From assembly GCA_902470925.1 (NCBI GenBank), contig CABRIF010000002.1, positions 1 through 61,213 of the forward strand: 61,213 nt of DNA. Direction: 5' to 3'. The notes beneath the pieces were generated by a model. The model saw nothing but the letters and a program-made list of their open reading frames with translations, had not been told where the DNA came from and made no database searches. Below, in pieces: positions 33,807 through 42,151 of this stretch. The DNA comes from an uncultured Collinsella sp. Lineage in GTDB: Bacteria; Actinomycetota; Coriobacteriia; Coriobacteriales; Coriobacteriaceae. The position numbers were made by a program, and so were the translations under genes. Position 1 is the stretch's first letter, and every line of letters starts with the position of its first letter.

Positions 33807-34557
33807 GGGACACCTCGTCGGCGAGAGCCTCGTAGTCGCGCGCGGGGCGGCTCCCCGGCTCGAAGGCGGCCACCGGCTTCCACTGCCAGCTGCCCTCGCA
33901 GACCTTGCTGCTCGCGTGGATTACCGTCTCGAACTGCTCGCCCGGGAAGAATCCGTCGAGCACGGCCGCACCTGTGGCCTCGGCGTTGGTCATGCGGCCG
34001 GGAACGCAGGTGCGCAGTATCTTCCAGCGGGGCGTGGGCATGCGCAGCGCGTCGGCGATGGAGCGCGTCGCCTCGACGGTGAGCGCCGTGCCGCGCATCA
34101 CGGTGGAGTCGAGCTTCACGGGGATGACGACCATGCCGCCCTCCGCGGCGGCGAGGTAGGCGTTGAAGGCGAGCCTGCGCATCACGGGGCTGCAGTCGAT
34201 GAGGCAGACGTCGTAGGAGCCCGAGGCGTCGTCGAGGGCGAACTTGAGGCGCTGCTCGCGCAGGAGCATCTCGTTCTGGTCGACGAGGTCGATGGTCGAG
34301 GCCACCACGTCGAGGCTCTCCGCCGCGGCGTAGGCGACCTCCTCCACGGGGGCGCCGCCGTAGAGCAGCTCGACCGAGGTGCGCCGCTCGGAGGCGGCCC
34401 GGTCGTAGAGGCCGAAGAAGTCTGTGGCAGACGCCTGCGGGTCGAGGTCGACGAGCAGGGTCCGAAGGCCCCGGGCGGCGAAGATGGCCGCCAGGTTCAC
34501 GGCGGTCGTCGTCTTGCCGACGCCGCCCTTGTAGTTGGAAATGGCTATCGTGCGCAT
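33793..34557 (-). CDS. parA: ParA-family ATPase
   Basis: A 254-residue protein. The start MRTIAISNYKGGVGKTTTAVNL holds the deviant Walker A (KGGVGKTT, residues 9-16). LLVDLDPQASATDFFG and VCLIDCSPVM follow. ATG 34557 has GAGAGGA upstream. It pairs with ParB in partition. Two palindromes with GTAC-N6-GTAC words lie 75-150 bp upstream. Confidence 0.88.
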   Translation of the reverse strand: MRTIAISNYKGGVGKTTTAVNLAAIFAARGLRTLLVDLDPQASATDFFGLYDRAASERRTSVELLYGGAPVEEVAYAAAESLDVVASTIDLVDQNEMLLREQRLKFALDDASGSYDVCLIDCSPVMRRLAFNAYLAAAEGGMVVIPVKLDSTVMRGTALTVEATRSIADALRMPTPRWKILRTCVPGRMTNAEATGAAVLDGFFPGEQFETVIHASSKVCEGSWQWKPVAAFEPGSRPARDYEALADEVSRELA

Positions 34558-34630
34558 GGGTTGCGTCCTCTCTAGCGTGGGGCGCGCCTCGCCGCATTCG
34601 GTCCGGCGCGCCCCGAGTCTCGGAGCGTCG

Positions 34631-34706
34631 GGACAAAACCGTACGGATTTGTCCGACAAGCGGAGTGTACCACGAAAACGTACGGATATGTACGCTTTCG
34701 TGGTAC
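34631..34706 (-). promoter_or_regulatory. Two palindromic operator or parS-like sites upstream of parA
   Basis: 34631-34654 is a 24-bp near-palindrome with arms GGACAAA and TTTGTCC around CCGTACGG. 34667-34706 is a 40-bp palindrome with arms GTACCACGAAA and TTTCGTGGTAC around GTACGGATATGTAC. Both contain a GTAC-N6-GTAC word (second half GTCC in the first). The same word recurs at the xis/repressor region. Confidence 0.6.
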
Positions 34707-34763
34707 AGGGGCCGAGTTTCAGGGGAAAGCCCGGCCCCAAGAGCCCGGGGCCGGGCGCGCTGC

Positions 34764-35135
34764 CTAGGAGAGCGGCTCCATCTCGCCGAAGCAGTTGATG
34801 TGGTGGCGAAGGAGCGCTCGGTTCTCCTTGACGACCATCATCGCCACCTCGTCGAAGCGGACCGGGGTGTCTGCGTAGTCGTCGCTGTTCCCCGCGAGCC
34901 ACGTCGCCGCCAGCGCCTCGCGCAGTCCGCGCGCCCTGTGGGCCTCGGGGAAGCCGTCCGTCCCGATCCGGACCGTGGCGTCGACGAAGACCAGGGTCCC
35001 GTCCTCATCCACCGCCACGAGGTCAATCCCGCCGATGCCCTCGGGCCCCTGCCAGGCCTCGTCGACGATCTCGTAGCCCTTGCGCTCGAGGAAGGCCTTG
35101 ACCGCGCCCATCGCCTTTTCTTTCATGTCGTTCAT
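34764..35135 (-). CDS. YraN-like (UPF0102) protein with altered active site
   Basis: A 123-residue protein after AAGGAG. The core KGYEIVDEAWQGPEGIGGIDLVAVDEDGTLVFVDATVR matches the restriction-endonuclease-like fold of YraN. Typical members have a GEIDL acidic residue and an E-x-K motif (VFVEVK). Here these read GGIDL and VFVDAT, so catalytic residues appear lost. It may be a DNA-binding relic or a specialised accessory protein of the ICE. Confidence 0.65.
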   Translation of the reverse strand: MNDMKEKAMGAVKAFLERKGYEIVDEAWQGPEGIGGIDLVAVDEDGTLVFVDATVRIGTDGFPEAHRARGLREALAATWLAGNSDDYADTPVRFDEVAMMVVKENRALLRHHINCFGEMEPLS

Positions 35136-35681
35136 GTCTTGCTCCTTAGACTCGGAGGCCCGCCCCTGTGGCGTGCCTTGCGTCGCGTGAGTCGCATGCA
35201 GCGCGGGCGTGCCGGCAAGGGAGGAAGCGAAGTCGGACGTGGTTATAGAAATCTCCCGACGTCAGTTTTTCGCGTTGTTCGCGCGCGCAGCGCATGGGGC
35301 GAAGAACCTGAAAAAGTGTCGCGGCCCTTGCAGGCCGCCCGCCGGCGTGCGACCCTGCGCGTCCAAGGAGCGCCGGGGCGGGTTTCGGGTCTGAGGGGCG
35401 GAGGCGTGCGGCATGGAATCCGGCGTGGGCGCCGAGACCCTCCGGGCATGGGATGCGACCCGTCGGCGGTTGCTGGGATACCGCGGGACTTGGCGACAAC
35501 GTCGCGGCGGGGACGGAGGCGGCTTCCCGAGTCGTGGTGTTGCGGTATGAGTCGGGACGGACGGCTTTCCTGTGCCGCTTGCGGCCGATGTGCGCACGGG
35601 ATCGCTGGCGGTGAGGCTTTTCGTTGCGCGGAACGGCTACGGTGCTGCGCGACACGTCCGTTGAGAGAAGGAGGCAAGCAG
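35136..35681. other. Non-coding stretch in the ICE
   Basis: About 545 bp with only low-quality overlapping frames. A frame continuous with the next gene could start at ATG 35547 and would add a Cys-rich segment (CAACGRCAHG), but the strong ribosome site lies at 35666-35673, before ATG 35682. Otherwise nothing is recognised. Confidence 0.35.
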
Positions 35682-35933
35682 ATGTTGGGCTACGAAGAGA
35701 AGGTGGAGCGCCTCGAACTGCTCGACGCGGTGGCGGATGCCGGGAGGTTGGCGAGGGGCCTGGACCAGCTGCTCGAGTCCCTGGCGCACGCCGATCAGCT
35801 GGACCCGCTCGACGTCGAGGGGATCTTGGCCCTGAGGTCGATAAGCGAGAGATGCGTCGGTCGCATCGAGGACGCCACGCACATCCTGGAGGCGCAGAAC
35901 GAGATGCTCTATGCCGAGGAACGGACCGTTTAG
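35682..35933 (+). CDS. Small helical protein of unknown function
   Basis: An 83-residue, acidic, Leu-rich and probably coiled-coil protein (YEEKVERLELLDAVADAGRL, LRSISERCVGRIEDATHILEAQ) with an AGAAGGAGG ribosome site. No family recognised. It is on the plus strand between minus-strand ICE genes. Confidence 0.55.
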   Translation: MLGYEEKVERLELLDAVADAGRLARGLDQLLESLAHADQLDPLDVEGILALRSISERCVGRIEDATHILEAQNEMLYAEERTV

Positions 35934-36016
35934 CTTTCTTTCTCGGAAGATTAACTATTTGCTTTGCGAGCAATACCCTAGAGAATCGCAGTTCTCGGTC
36001 GGCGTTTAGACGAGCG

Positions 36017-36442
36017 TTAGCCGCGTCCCATTCCAAAGATACTTGCATTGCCGGCATTGTCGTTAGTTTCGACCTCAGTCGCCATCGCCGGGAACGATTC
36101 TTCCTGAGACACATCGACTGCTAGTGCCTCAACAGGCTCACCGAGCGCCAGGAAGAACCTCATCACAAGCTCGATCCTCTGTTGCAGGAACCCGCTCAGT
36201 TCGCCGTAGGAGGCCGCCAGCCGTACTTCCTTGGCCAACTCCGCCATCGAGTCCCTCAGCGCCTTCTGCACGCTCACGGAGGGCCTCACCTCAACCTGGT
36301 TATCGGTGAGCTTGGCAATGATGTAGTCCTGCCTGTTCATGCCGCTCCAAGCGGCCATCTCGCATATGAGCTTGTGCTCTTCGGGCGTGCAGCGGAACGC
36401 CATCGTCTTGCTGCGCTTGCGGGCGCTGTTCTCGCACGGCAT
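36017..36442 (-). CDS. MobC/ribbon-helix-helix-like protein next to the integrase
   Basis: A 141-residue protein. KTMAFRCTPEEHKLICEMAAWSGMNRQDYIIAKL (about 12-45) is the N-terminal ribbon-helix-helix pattern of plasmid-mobilization MobC-like proteins. The rest is helical, with an acidic C-terminus. Its start is 5 bp from the integrase stop, so the two are one transcript. It may be a DNA-binding helper for excision or mobilization. Confidence 0.65.
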   Translation of the reverse strand: MPCENSARKRSKTMAFRCTPEEHKLICEMAAWSGMNRQDYIIAKLTDNQVEVRPSVSVQKALRDSMAELAKEVRLAASYGELSGFLQQRIELVMRFFLALGEPVEALAVDVSQEESFPAMATEVETNDNAGNASIFGMGRG

Positions 36443-36447
36443 CTTGC

Positions 36448-37518
36448 TCACCCCTTCGCTCTGTCGAGCGCGGCGGCCATCTCGTCCTGCTTCGTGGGGA
36501 ACAGGTGCGCGTATCGGTAGGTGATGTCCACCGCCTCGTGGCCCATGCGCTCGGCGATGGCAAGCGTGGAGAAGCCCATCTCGATTAACAGGCTCACGTG
36601 GCTGTGGCGTATGTCGTGTATGCGGATGCGCTTCACGCCCGACGCTTTGCACCCGCGCTCCATCTCGTGGGCCAGGAAGTGCTTGGTCACGGCGAACAGG
36701 CGCTCGTCGGGGGCGACGTCGTCGCGCATCTCGATGAAGTCCGCCATCTCGTCGCGCAGGAAGGCGGGCATGACGATCGTGCGCACCGACTTGGGCGTCT
36801 TGGGGTCGGTCACGGTGTCCACGCCGCGGAGGCTCTGGTACGACTTGTTGATGCGCAGCCGCGAGCTCTCCAGCATGAAGTCGGACGGCGTGAGCGCCAG
36901 GAGCTCGCCGCAGCGGATGCCCGTCCAGTAGAGCAGCTCGAAGGCGTGGAACGACAGCGGCTTGTCCATGACGGCCTCGCTGAACCTCAGGTACTCGTCC
37001 TTGGTCCAGAACTGCATCTCGCCGCCCTTCTTCGAGCCTATCTTGTCGACCCTGCGCACCGGGTTGTCGGTGAGGCCGTAGTAGCGCTCGGCGTGGTTGA
37101 AGATGGCGTTGAGCTGGTTGTTCACCGTGCGCAGGTACGTCGGCGACCAGGGCTTCCCGTCGGCGTCCCGGTGATCGGTGAGCTCGTTTTGCCACCTGAT
37201 GACGTCGATCGGCCTCACGTCGCACATGCGCATGTCCCCGAAGAACGGCACGAGCTTTTCGTTGATGATGTACTCCTTGGTGATCCAGGTGTGCTCGCGT
37301 ATGCGGGGCTTCACCTCGGAAGCGTACACCTCGACGAACTCGGAGAACGTCATGTCCATGGCCCCGCCGTTAAGGCTCTTGAACTGGCCCTCCCATACGG
37401 CGGCCTCCATCTCGGAGGAAAAGCCGCGCTTCGTCTTGTGGCGCTTCGAGCCCCGGGCGTCGCGGTAGTAGCACTGCACGTAGAACGTGCCGTTGTTGTC
37501 ATCCTTGTACACGGGCAT
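36448..37518 (-). CDS. int: Tyrosine integrase of the ICE
   Basis: A 356-residue phage-type integrase. The N-terminal arm-binding domain (MPVYKDDNNGTFYVQCYYRD, about 1-45) is followed by a SAM-like core-binding domain (about 60-165). The catalytic domain has the first Arg in GIRCGELL (about 198), HDIRHSH (about 300), GHEAVDITYRYAH (Tyr about 336). It cuts at the guaA 3' end core. It lies about 1.4 kb from the right attachment site. Confidence 0.92.
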   Translation of the reverse strand: MPVYKDDNNGTFYVQCYYRDARGSKRHKTKRGFSSEMEAAVWEGQFKSLNGGAMDMTFSEFVEVYASEVKPRIREHTWITKEYIINEKLVPFFGDMRMCDVRPIDVIRWQNELTDHRDADGKPWSPTYLRTVNNQLNAIFNHAERYYGLTDNPVRRVDKIGSKKGGEMQFWTKDEYLRFSEAVMDKPLSFHAFELLYWTGIRCGELLALTPSDFMLESSRLRINKSYQSLRGVDTVTDPKTPKSVRTIVMPAFLRDEMADFIEMRDDVAPDERLFAVTKHFLAHEMERGCKASGVKRIRIHDIRHSHVSLLIEMGFSTLAIAERMGHEAVDITYRYAHLFPTKQDEMAAALDRAKG

Positions 37519-37519
37519 G

Positions 37520-37723
37520 TCAGTCCACCTCCGGGAAGTACAGGGCGTCGAAGACGTCGCTCCGAACGCGCCCGCGGATCACCACGCGCCCGCGCGCCTC
37601 CTGCTCGGCGTTTATCCTCCTGATCACCTCGTAGGCGCTGCCTTTCTTGATCCTCAGCACCTCCGCGACCTCGTCGGCGTCCAGCATGTGCGGCCTCGGC
37701 GTCTTCGCCACCTTCTCGTCCAT
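37520..37723 (-). CDS. xis: Excisionase (HTH)
   Basis: A 67-residue protein; ATG 37723 has GGGAGGAG upstream, an earlier ATG pair (37738) does not. MLDADEVAEVLRIKKGSAYEVIRRINAEQEARG is an excisionase-type HTH, then VIRGRVRSDVFDALYFPEVD. One base separates it from int. It should direct excision of the ICE. Confidence 0.8.
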   Translation of the reverse strand: MDEKVAKTPRPHMLDADEVAEVLRIKKGSAYEVIRRINAEQEARGRVVIRGRVRSDVFDALYFPEVD

Positions 37724-37742
37724 GGCTCCTCCCATCAATAGC

Positions 37743-37821
37743 GTACGGATACGTACGGTTTACAGATTGAGAGTAAACGTACATATCTGTACTGTCAATA
37801 GAATTGCGTACATTTACGTAC
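37743..37821. promoter_or_regulatory. Three GTAC-N6-GTAC operators between xis and the XRE gene
   Basis: GTACGGATACGTAC (37743-37756), GTACATATCTGTAC (37779-37792) and GTACATTTACGTAC (37808-37821) lie in the AT-rich divergent control region. Spacings are 36 and 29 bp. Two more copies lie upstream of parA. These are the natural operators for the repressor encoded at 37864. Confidence 0.7.
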
Positions 37822-37863
37822 GCTGATAAGATGTGCTGGTACGTAATTCCAGGAGGAGGGCGC

Positions 37864-38277
37864 ATGTCCGTAGGCGAGAACATAAGGCGGTACCGCAAGT
37901 CGCGCGGCATGACGCAGGCGCAGCTGGCCGAGGCCGTCGGCCTGACCGAGGGGGCCGTGCGCCACTACGAGAGCGGCATCCGAGCCGTGAAGCCCGAGCT
38001 GCTCGAGTCCATCTCCGCCACGCTCGGCGTGTCCGTGAACGCCCTCAAGGACTACGGCGTCGAGACCGCGGGCGACCTCATGTCGCTGCTCGTGCGGCTC
38101 GAGGACTCCTTCGGCATCGTTCCCTCCGCCGACGGCACGGGCCTCTCCCTTGACCCCAAGGCTCCGCACGCGCCCAAAGCCGCGACGGCGATCGAGCTGT
38201 GGGCAGAGAAGCGCGCGCAGCTCGAGAACGGCGAGATCGACGCCGACGAGTACGAGGACTGGAAAGCCTCGCTGTAG
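37864..38277 (+). CDS. XRE-family repressor of the ICE
   Basis: A 137-residue protein; ATG 37864 follows AGGAGGAGGG. The N-terminal HTH_3 domain (VGENIRRYRKSRGMTQAQLAEAVGLTEGAVRHYESGIRAVKPELLESI, about 2-50) is followed by an acidic C-terminal region ending DEYEDWKASL. It is divergent from xis-int, the usual place of a CI-like master repressor. It should control excision and partition through the GTAC-N6-GTAC sites. Confidence 0.8.
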   Translation: MSVGENIRRYRKSRGMTQAQLAEAVGLTEGAVRHYESGIRAVKPELLESISATLGVSVNALKDYGVETAGDLMSLLVRLEDSFGIVPSADGTGLSLDPKAPHAPKAATAIELWAEKRAQLENGEIDADEYEDWKASL

Positions 38278-38894
38278 CGGCTCCCCGCATTTCGCGATCA
38301 ACGCAACCGAATCAGGACGCCAAGCCAGGCGGTGAGCGCCGCTCACGCCTGCGTATGTTGAGTTTTTACTCCCCATTGCGTGCCAAGTCATTTCCGGCAT
38401 GTCCGGGGAGTAAACGACGCGGTGGCTTACATGGCGGCACACGGCAGTACGCAGCGGCATTTCCCCTGATTACTCCCGCTTTCCTTGAGACGGCGAGATT
38501 GTTTACTCCCCATTAACCACCTGGGGAAACGCTATACGGAGACCCCCAAAAAGCCCATTGAGTTCGATTTGAGTTTCACGGGCCCCGAAATGGCCCCGTT
38601 CCGCCCTCGGGGACAAAAACCGCGCGTTTACTCACTCATGATGAACCCTTACTCCCATTCCTCCGAATACCGCCCTGTACTTTGCCGTCTTGAAACACGG
38701 GGAGTAAATAGCGAAATCGCAGGTGAAAGGAAGTAAAACGACAAAGAAAAAGCCTCCGTCCCAGAACGGGAACGGAGGCTAGGAAACCGTTTTTACTCAC
38801 CGCCGTCGCTGGTGGCTTTGCAATGACTCTCGTACGAAACGAAACTCAGCGGCACACTGCGGTACTCAATAGTGCAGGTCAGAACCCTGTCAGC
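38278..38894. repeat. Right-end non-coding region with at least nine GTTTACTCCCC motifs
   Basis: No gene is seen. Copies start at 38365, 38469, 38501, 38626, 38648 and 38792 on the plus strand, and at 38405, 38699 and 38729 inverted. The best form is GTTTACTCCCCATT (38501-38514). They lie between the repressor gene and the att core, where integrase arm sites are expected. The att core itself contains the related CTACTCCCA. Confidence 0.6.
38740..38780 (-). terminator. Rho-independent terminator reading leftward from guaA
   Basis: AGCCTCCGT (38751-38759) pairs with ACGGAGGCT (38772-38780). On the minus strand the stem is followed by TTTTTCTTTG. It lies inside the ICE and would stop guaA transcripts from entering the element. 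Confidence 0.7.
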
Positions 38895-38909
38895 CTACTC
38901 CCACTCGAT
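38895..38909. repeat. Attachment site, right (within guaA 3' end)
   Basis: CTACTCCCACTCGAT, identical to 4070-4084. It encodes the last four residues and stop of guaA, so guaA is restored by the element. Confidence 0.75.
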
Positions 38910-40505
38910 CGTCGCGGGCGGCTTGCTCGTAATGTCGTACGCCACGCGGTTCACGCCGGGGACCTCGGCCACGATGCGGCCGGAGATGCGCGCGAGCACC
39001 TCGTAGGGCAGGCGCGCCCAGTCGGCGGTCATAGCGTCGCTCGACTCCACGGCGCGCAGGATCACGGGACGCGCGTAGGTGCGCTCGTCGCCCATCACGC
39101 CCACGCTCTTGATGTCGGGCAGCACGCAGAAGTACTGCCAGCAGGAATGCTCGCTGTTGCGCTCGCCGGTCTGCTCGAAGAGACGCTGGTTGTACGCATC
39201 CAGTTCCTCACGCACAATCGCGTCGGCGTTCTTCAAGATCTCTAGCTTCTCCGGGCTCACCGCACCGATGATGCGAATTGCCAAACCCGGGCCCGGGAAC
39301 GGCTGACGGTACACGATGTGCTCGGGCAGCCCCAGCGCCAGACCCAGCTCGCGTACCTCGTCCTTAAAGAAGTGATCGAGCGGCTCGATCAGGTCGAAAT
39401 GCACGCCCTCGGGGAACGGGATCAGATTGTGATGGCTCTTGATGGTTGCCGTCTTGCCGCCCGTCTTACGCGCGCCGCTCTCGATGATGTCGGGGTAGAT
39501 CGTCCCCTGCGCCAGGTACTTCACCGGGCGGCCATCGGACTCCAGATCCTTTGCAACCGCGAAGAACTCATTCCAGAACTGCGTGCCGATGATGCGGCGC
39601 TTGGCCTCCGGATCGGTCACGCCGTCGAGCAGCTTGGCATAGCGTGCTTCAGCATGCACATGCACGAAGTCGACGTCGAACTGCTTGGTGAAGACCTCCT
39701 CCACCTGCTCGGGCTCGCCCTTGCGCAGCAGCCCGTGGTTGATGAACACGCAGGTCATCTGCCGCCCCACGGCACGTGCGCCCAGGGCTGCCACCACGGA
39801 GGAGTCCACACCACCGGAAAGCGCCAAAATCACGCGGTCCTCGCCCACGGCCGCACGGAACTCGCTCGTCATGGTCTCAACCAGGTTGTCCATGGTCCAG
39901 GTGGCCTCAAGGCCGCAGATGTCGAACAGGAAGTTATGCAGAAGCTGCTGCCCGTACTCGGTATGCTTGACCTCGGGATGGAACTGCGTGGTGTAGATGC
40001 GGCGCTCGGCGTTTTCCATCGCCGCCACCGGGCACACGTCGGTTGCCGCCGTCACCTCAAAACCCTCGGGCACCGCACTCACGGCGTCGCGATGGCTCAT
40101 CCACACGGTCTGCTCGATCGGCGTCGCGTTGAACAGCGCGCTCTCGCGGTCGCGCGTGATGGCGGCAGGGCCATACTCGCCGATCTCGGAGTGCCCCACC
40201 TCGCCGCCGAGCGTCACGGCCGTGATCTGATGACCGTAGCAGAATCCCAGGATCGGCAAGCCGAGCTCATAGATAGCGGGGTCGATCGTGGGGGCATCCT
40301 CGGCATACACGCTCGCCGGGCCGCCTGACAGGATCAGCGCAGCCGGCGCCATCTCGCGAACCTCGTCGGCAGAGATATCACACGGCACGATCTCCGAGTA
40401 CACATGCAGGTCACGCACGCGACGCGCGATGAGTTGCGCGTACTGAGCGCCGAAATCGAATACCAGGACCTTCTGATCAGCCTGGTTGCATCCGCCTTGC
40501 GACAT
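38895..40505 (-). CDS. guaA: GMP synthase (glutamine-hydrolysing)
   Basis: A 536-residue enzyme that makes GMP from XMP. The class I glutamine amidotransferase domain has GFCYGHQ (catalytic Cys, about 87) and FHPEVKHTEYG. The ATP pyrophosphatase domain has LALSGGVDSSVVAALG (about 223-238). The dimer domain has the C-terminal PPATIEWE, whose codons form the ICE attachment site. ATG 40505 follows GGGGAGACAT; an upstream in-frame start at 40541 lacks support. Confidence 0.96.
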   Translation of the reverse strand: MSQGGCNQADQKVLVFDFGAQYAQLIARRVRDLHVYSEIVPCDISADEVREMAPAALILSGGPASVYAEDAPTIDPAIYELGLPILGFCYGHQITAVTLGGEVGHSEIGEYGPAAITRDRESALFNATPIEQTVWMSHRDAVSAVPEGFEVTAATDVCPVAAMENAERRIYTTQFHPEVKHTEYGQQLLHNFLFDICGLEATWTMDNLVETMTSEFRAAVGEDRVILALSGGVDSSVVAALGARAVGRQMTCVFINHGLLRKGEPEQVEEVFTKQFDVDFVHVHAEARYAKLLDGVTDPEAKRRIIGTQFWNEFFAVAKDLESDGRPVKYLAQGTIYPDIIESGARKTGGKTATIKSHHNLIPFPEGVHFDLIEPLDHFFKDEVRELGLALGLPEHIVYRQPFPGPGLAIRIIGAVSPEKLEILKNADAIVREELDAYNQRLFEQTGERNSEHSCWQYFCVLPDIKSVGVMGDERTYARPVILRAVESSDAMTADWARLPYEVLARISGRIVAEVPGVNRVAYDITSKPPATIEWE

Positions 40506-40769
40506 ATGTCTCCCCTCGTCGTTCACCGGAAAGCCCGGCACGTGGCACCCCCGCGGGCGCGCTCATTTGCATCGTTCGCATACATCATACATGCCCGCAC
40601 GCACCCCTTCCCCTGCACCCAGCGCGCGCACAGGAATACCGCGCCGCGTCCCAGCCCCTCGCACGCGCATATGTGCACAGGCGCAACCAACCGCCCACCG
40701 TGCGCAAAATCCATCCAAGCCAACACGCGGCCTTGGCATACAATATGCGCGTCGAGAGAACGGACGCCC

Positions 40770-41831
40770 ATGAAGAACATCCTGCTCATAGCCACCGGCG
40801 GAACCATCGCCTCCGCAGAAGACGGCAACGGCCTGTCCCCCGCCCTCACCGGCGAGGAGCTCGCGCGCAGCGTCCCGCAGATCCACGGCCTCTGCCACCT
40901 CGACGTGGTGCAGCCCATGAACATCGACAGCACCAACATGCGACCCGCCGACTGGCTTCGCATCGCCCAGCTTATCCAAACGCACTACGACGCGCACGAC
41001 GCCTTCATCATTCTGCATGGCACCGATACCATGTCCTACACGGCAGCCGCCCTCTCCTACCTCATCCAGGACAGCCCCAAGCCCATCGTCCTCACTGGAT
41101 CCCAGCAGCCCATGGGCCATCCCTTCACCGACGCCAAGCTCAACATCTACCAAAGCCTGCTGTATGCGCTCGACGACCGCTCGCACGACGTCGCCATCGT
41201 CTTCAGCGGCAAGGCGATCGCCGGCACCCGGGCGCGCAAGCAGCGCACCATGAGCTTCAACGCGTTCACCAGCGTCAACTATCCTGCACTTGCCTACCTC
41301 CGCCAGAATCGCATCATCCGCGGCGAGATGACTGAACTGCACGGAGCCACCACGGTGCAGCCGCAAGGAAACGATGCTGAACTCCATACCTCCGAGCCCC
41401 ATTGCCCGCACTTCTACACCTCCCTCAACGAACGCGTCTGCACGCTCAAGCTCACTCCGGGCCTCACCCCGCGAGTGTTCGACCTCATGCGCCCCGACTA
41501 CGACGGCATCATTCTCGAAACGTTCGGCATGGGCGGCGTGCCGGAATACGGCAGCGAGGATGCCTCGTTCAAGCACGCCATCTTCGACTGGGTCGATTCG
41601 GGCCGGACGATCGTCATGACCACACAGGTGCCGGAAGAAGGCCTTGACCTCGGTGTTTATGAAGTGGGACGCGCCTACGCAAACCACCCGGGTATTCTCA
41701 AGGGCGGTGATATGACCATCGAGGCGCTGGTCGCCAAGACCATGTGGGTTCTCGGGCAAACCCGCGACACCGAATCGATGCGCGAGCTCTTCTACCGAAC
41801 CGTCAATCACGACCGCGTCGATCGCGCCTAG
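40770..41831 (+). CDS. ansA: L-asparaginase (type I, cytoplasmic)
   Basis: A 353-residue amidohydrolase, divergent from guaA. The first catalytic Thr is in LLIATGGTIAS (Thr about 12). The second is in ILHGTDTMSYTAAALSYL (about 85-102). PIVLTGSQQPM and a GEM..LHGAT region are typical. No signal peptide is seen, so it acts in the cytoplasm. It hydrolyses asparagine to aspartate and ammonia. Confidence 0.92.
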   Translation: MKNILLIATGGTIASAEDGNGLSPALTGEELARSVPQIHGLCHLDVVQPMNIDSTNMRPADWLRIAQLIQTHYDAHDAFIILHGTDTMSYTAAALSYLIQDSPKPIVLTGSQQPMGHPFTDAKLNIYQSLLYALDDRSHDVAIVFSGKAIAGTRARKQRTMSFNAFTSVNYPALAYLRQNRIIRGEMTELHGATTVQPQGNDAELHTSEPHCPHFYTSLNERVCTLKLTPGLTPRVFDLMRPDYDGIILETFGMGGVPEYGSEDASFKHAIFDWVDSGRTIVMTTQVPEEGLDLGVYEVGRAYANHPGILKGGDMTIEALVAKTMWVLGQTRDTESMRELFYRTVNHDRVDRA

Positions 41832-42151
41832 CACGACCTTCCGAATCGCCGCCGCTGCCCCCTGCGCACTTTGACCCAACAGCTTGAACGCGAGTCGAAC
41901 CGCAAGGACTCCATGCCCGGGCGGCGGCTTACCCTCATTTCTTATCATGCATCGCCTGACCGTCCTTTCTGTGATTACCTGCTTATCTTATCCAGTAAAC
42001 CCATATATATCTGTTTTTCTCACCTGCGTAGCATGGTGAAGTTCCTATGATTCTCCCGGAGGTGTAAAGTTCAATTTACACCGCAGCGCACCGTCCTCCT
42101 CAAGATGTAAATCGCCCTTTACGACTGAGAGAAAGGCACGTTGAGTCACTC
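41832..42151. promoter_or_regulatory. Intergenic region with two TGTAAA-N6-TTTAC sites
   Basis: No gene. GGTGTAAA-GTTCAA-TTTACACC is a perfect inverted repeat (42061-42082), and TGTAAA-TCGCCC-TTTACG (42106-42123) is a near copy 43 bp downstream. Both lie upstream of the small XRE gene and are likely its autoregulatory sites. Confidence 0.55.

Larger units (their letters stand above)
4070..38909. mobile_element. Integrative and conjugative element inserted in the guaA 3' end (about 34.8 kb)
   Basis: A 15-bp exact direct repeat, CTACTCCCACTCGAT, occurs at 4070-4084 and 38895-38909. The right copy is the reverse complement of the last four codons and stop of guaA (I-E-W-E-stop), a known integration hot spot. 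A tyrosine integrase and an excisionase lie close to the right end. Relaxase, coupling protein, a type IV secretion set, ParA/ParB and a replication module lie inside. The metal-uptake cargo (4477-12549) is within the same repeat pair. No third repeat copy was seen near 12600, so one element is the simplest reading, although accretion of two elements is not excluded. Confidence 0.8.

Noticed and set aside
38278..38820. CRISPR array or phage-type direct repeats
   Set aside because: The motif is only 10-14 bp, occurs in both orientations and at irregular distances; integrase arm sites fit better.
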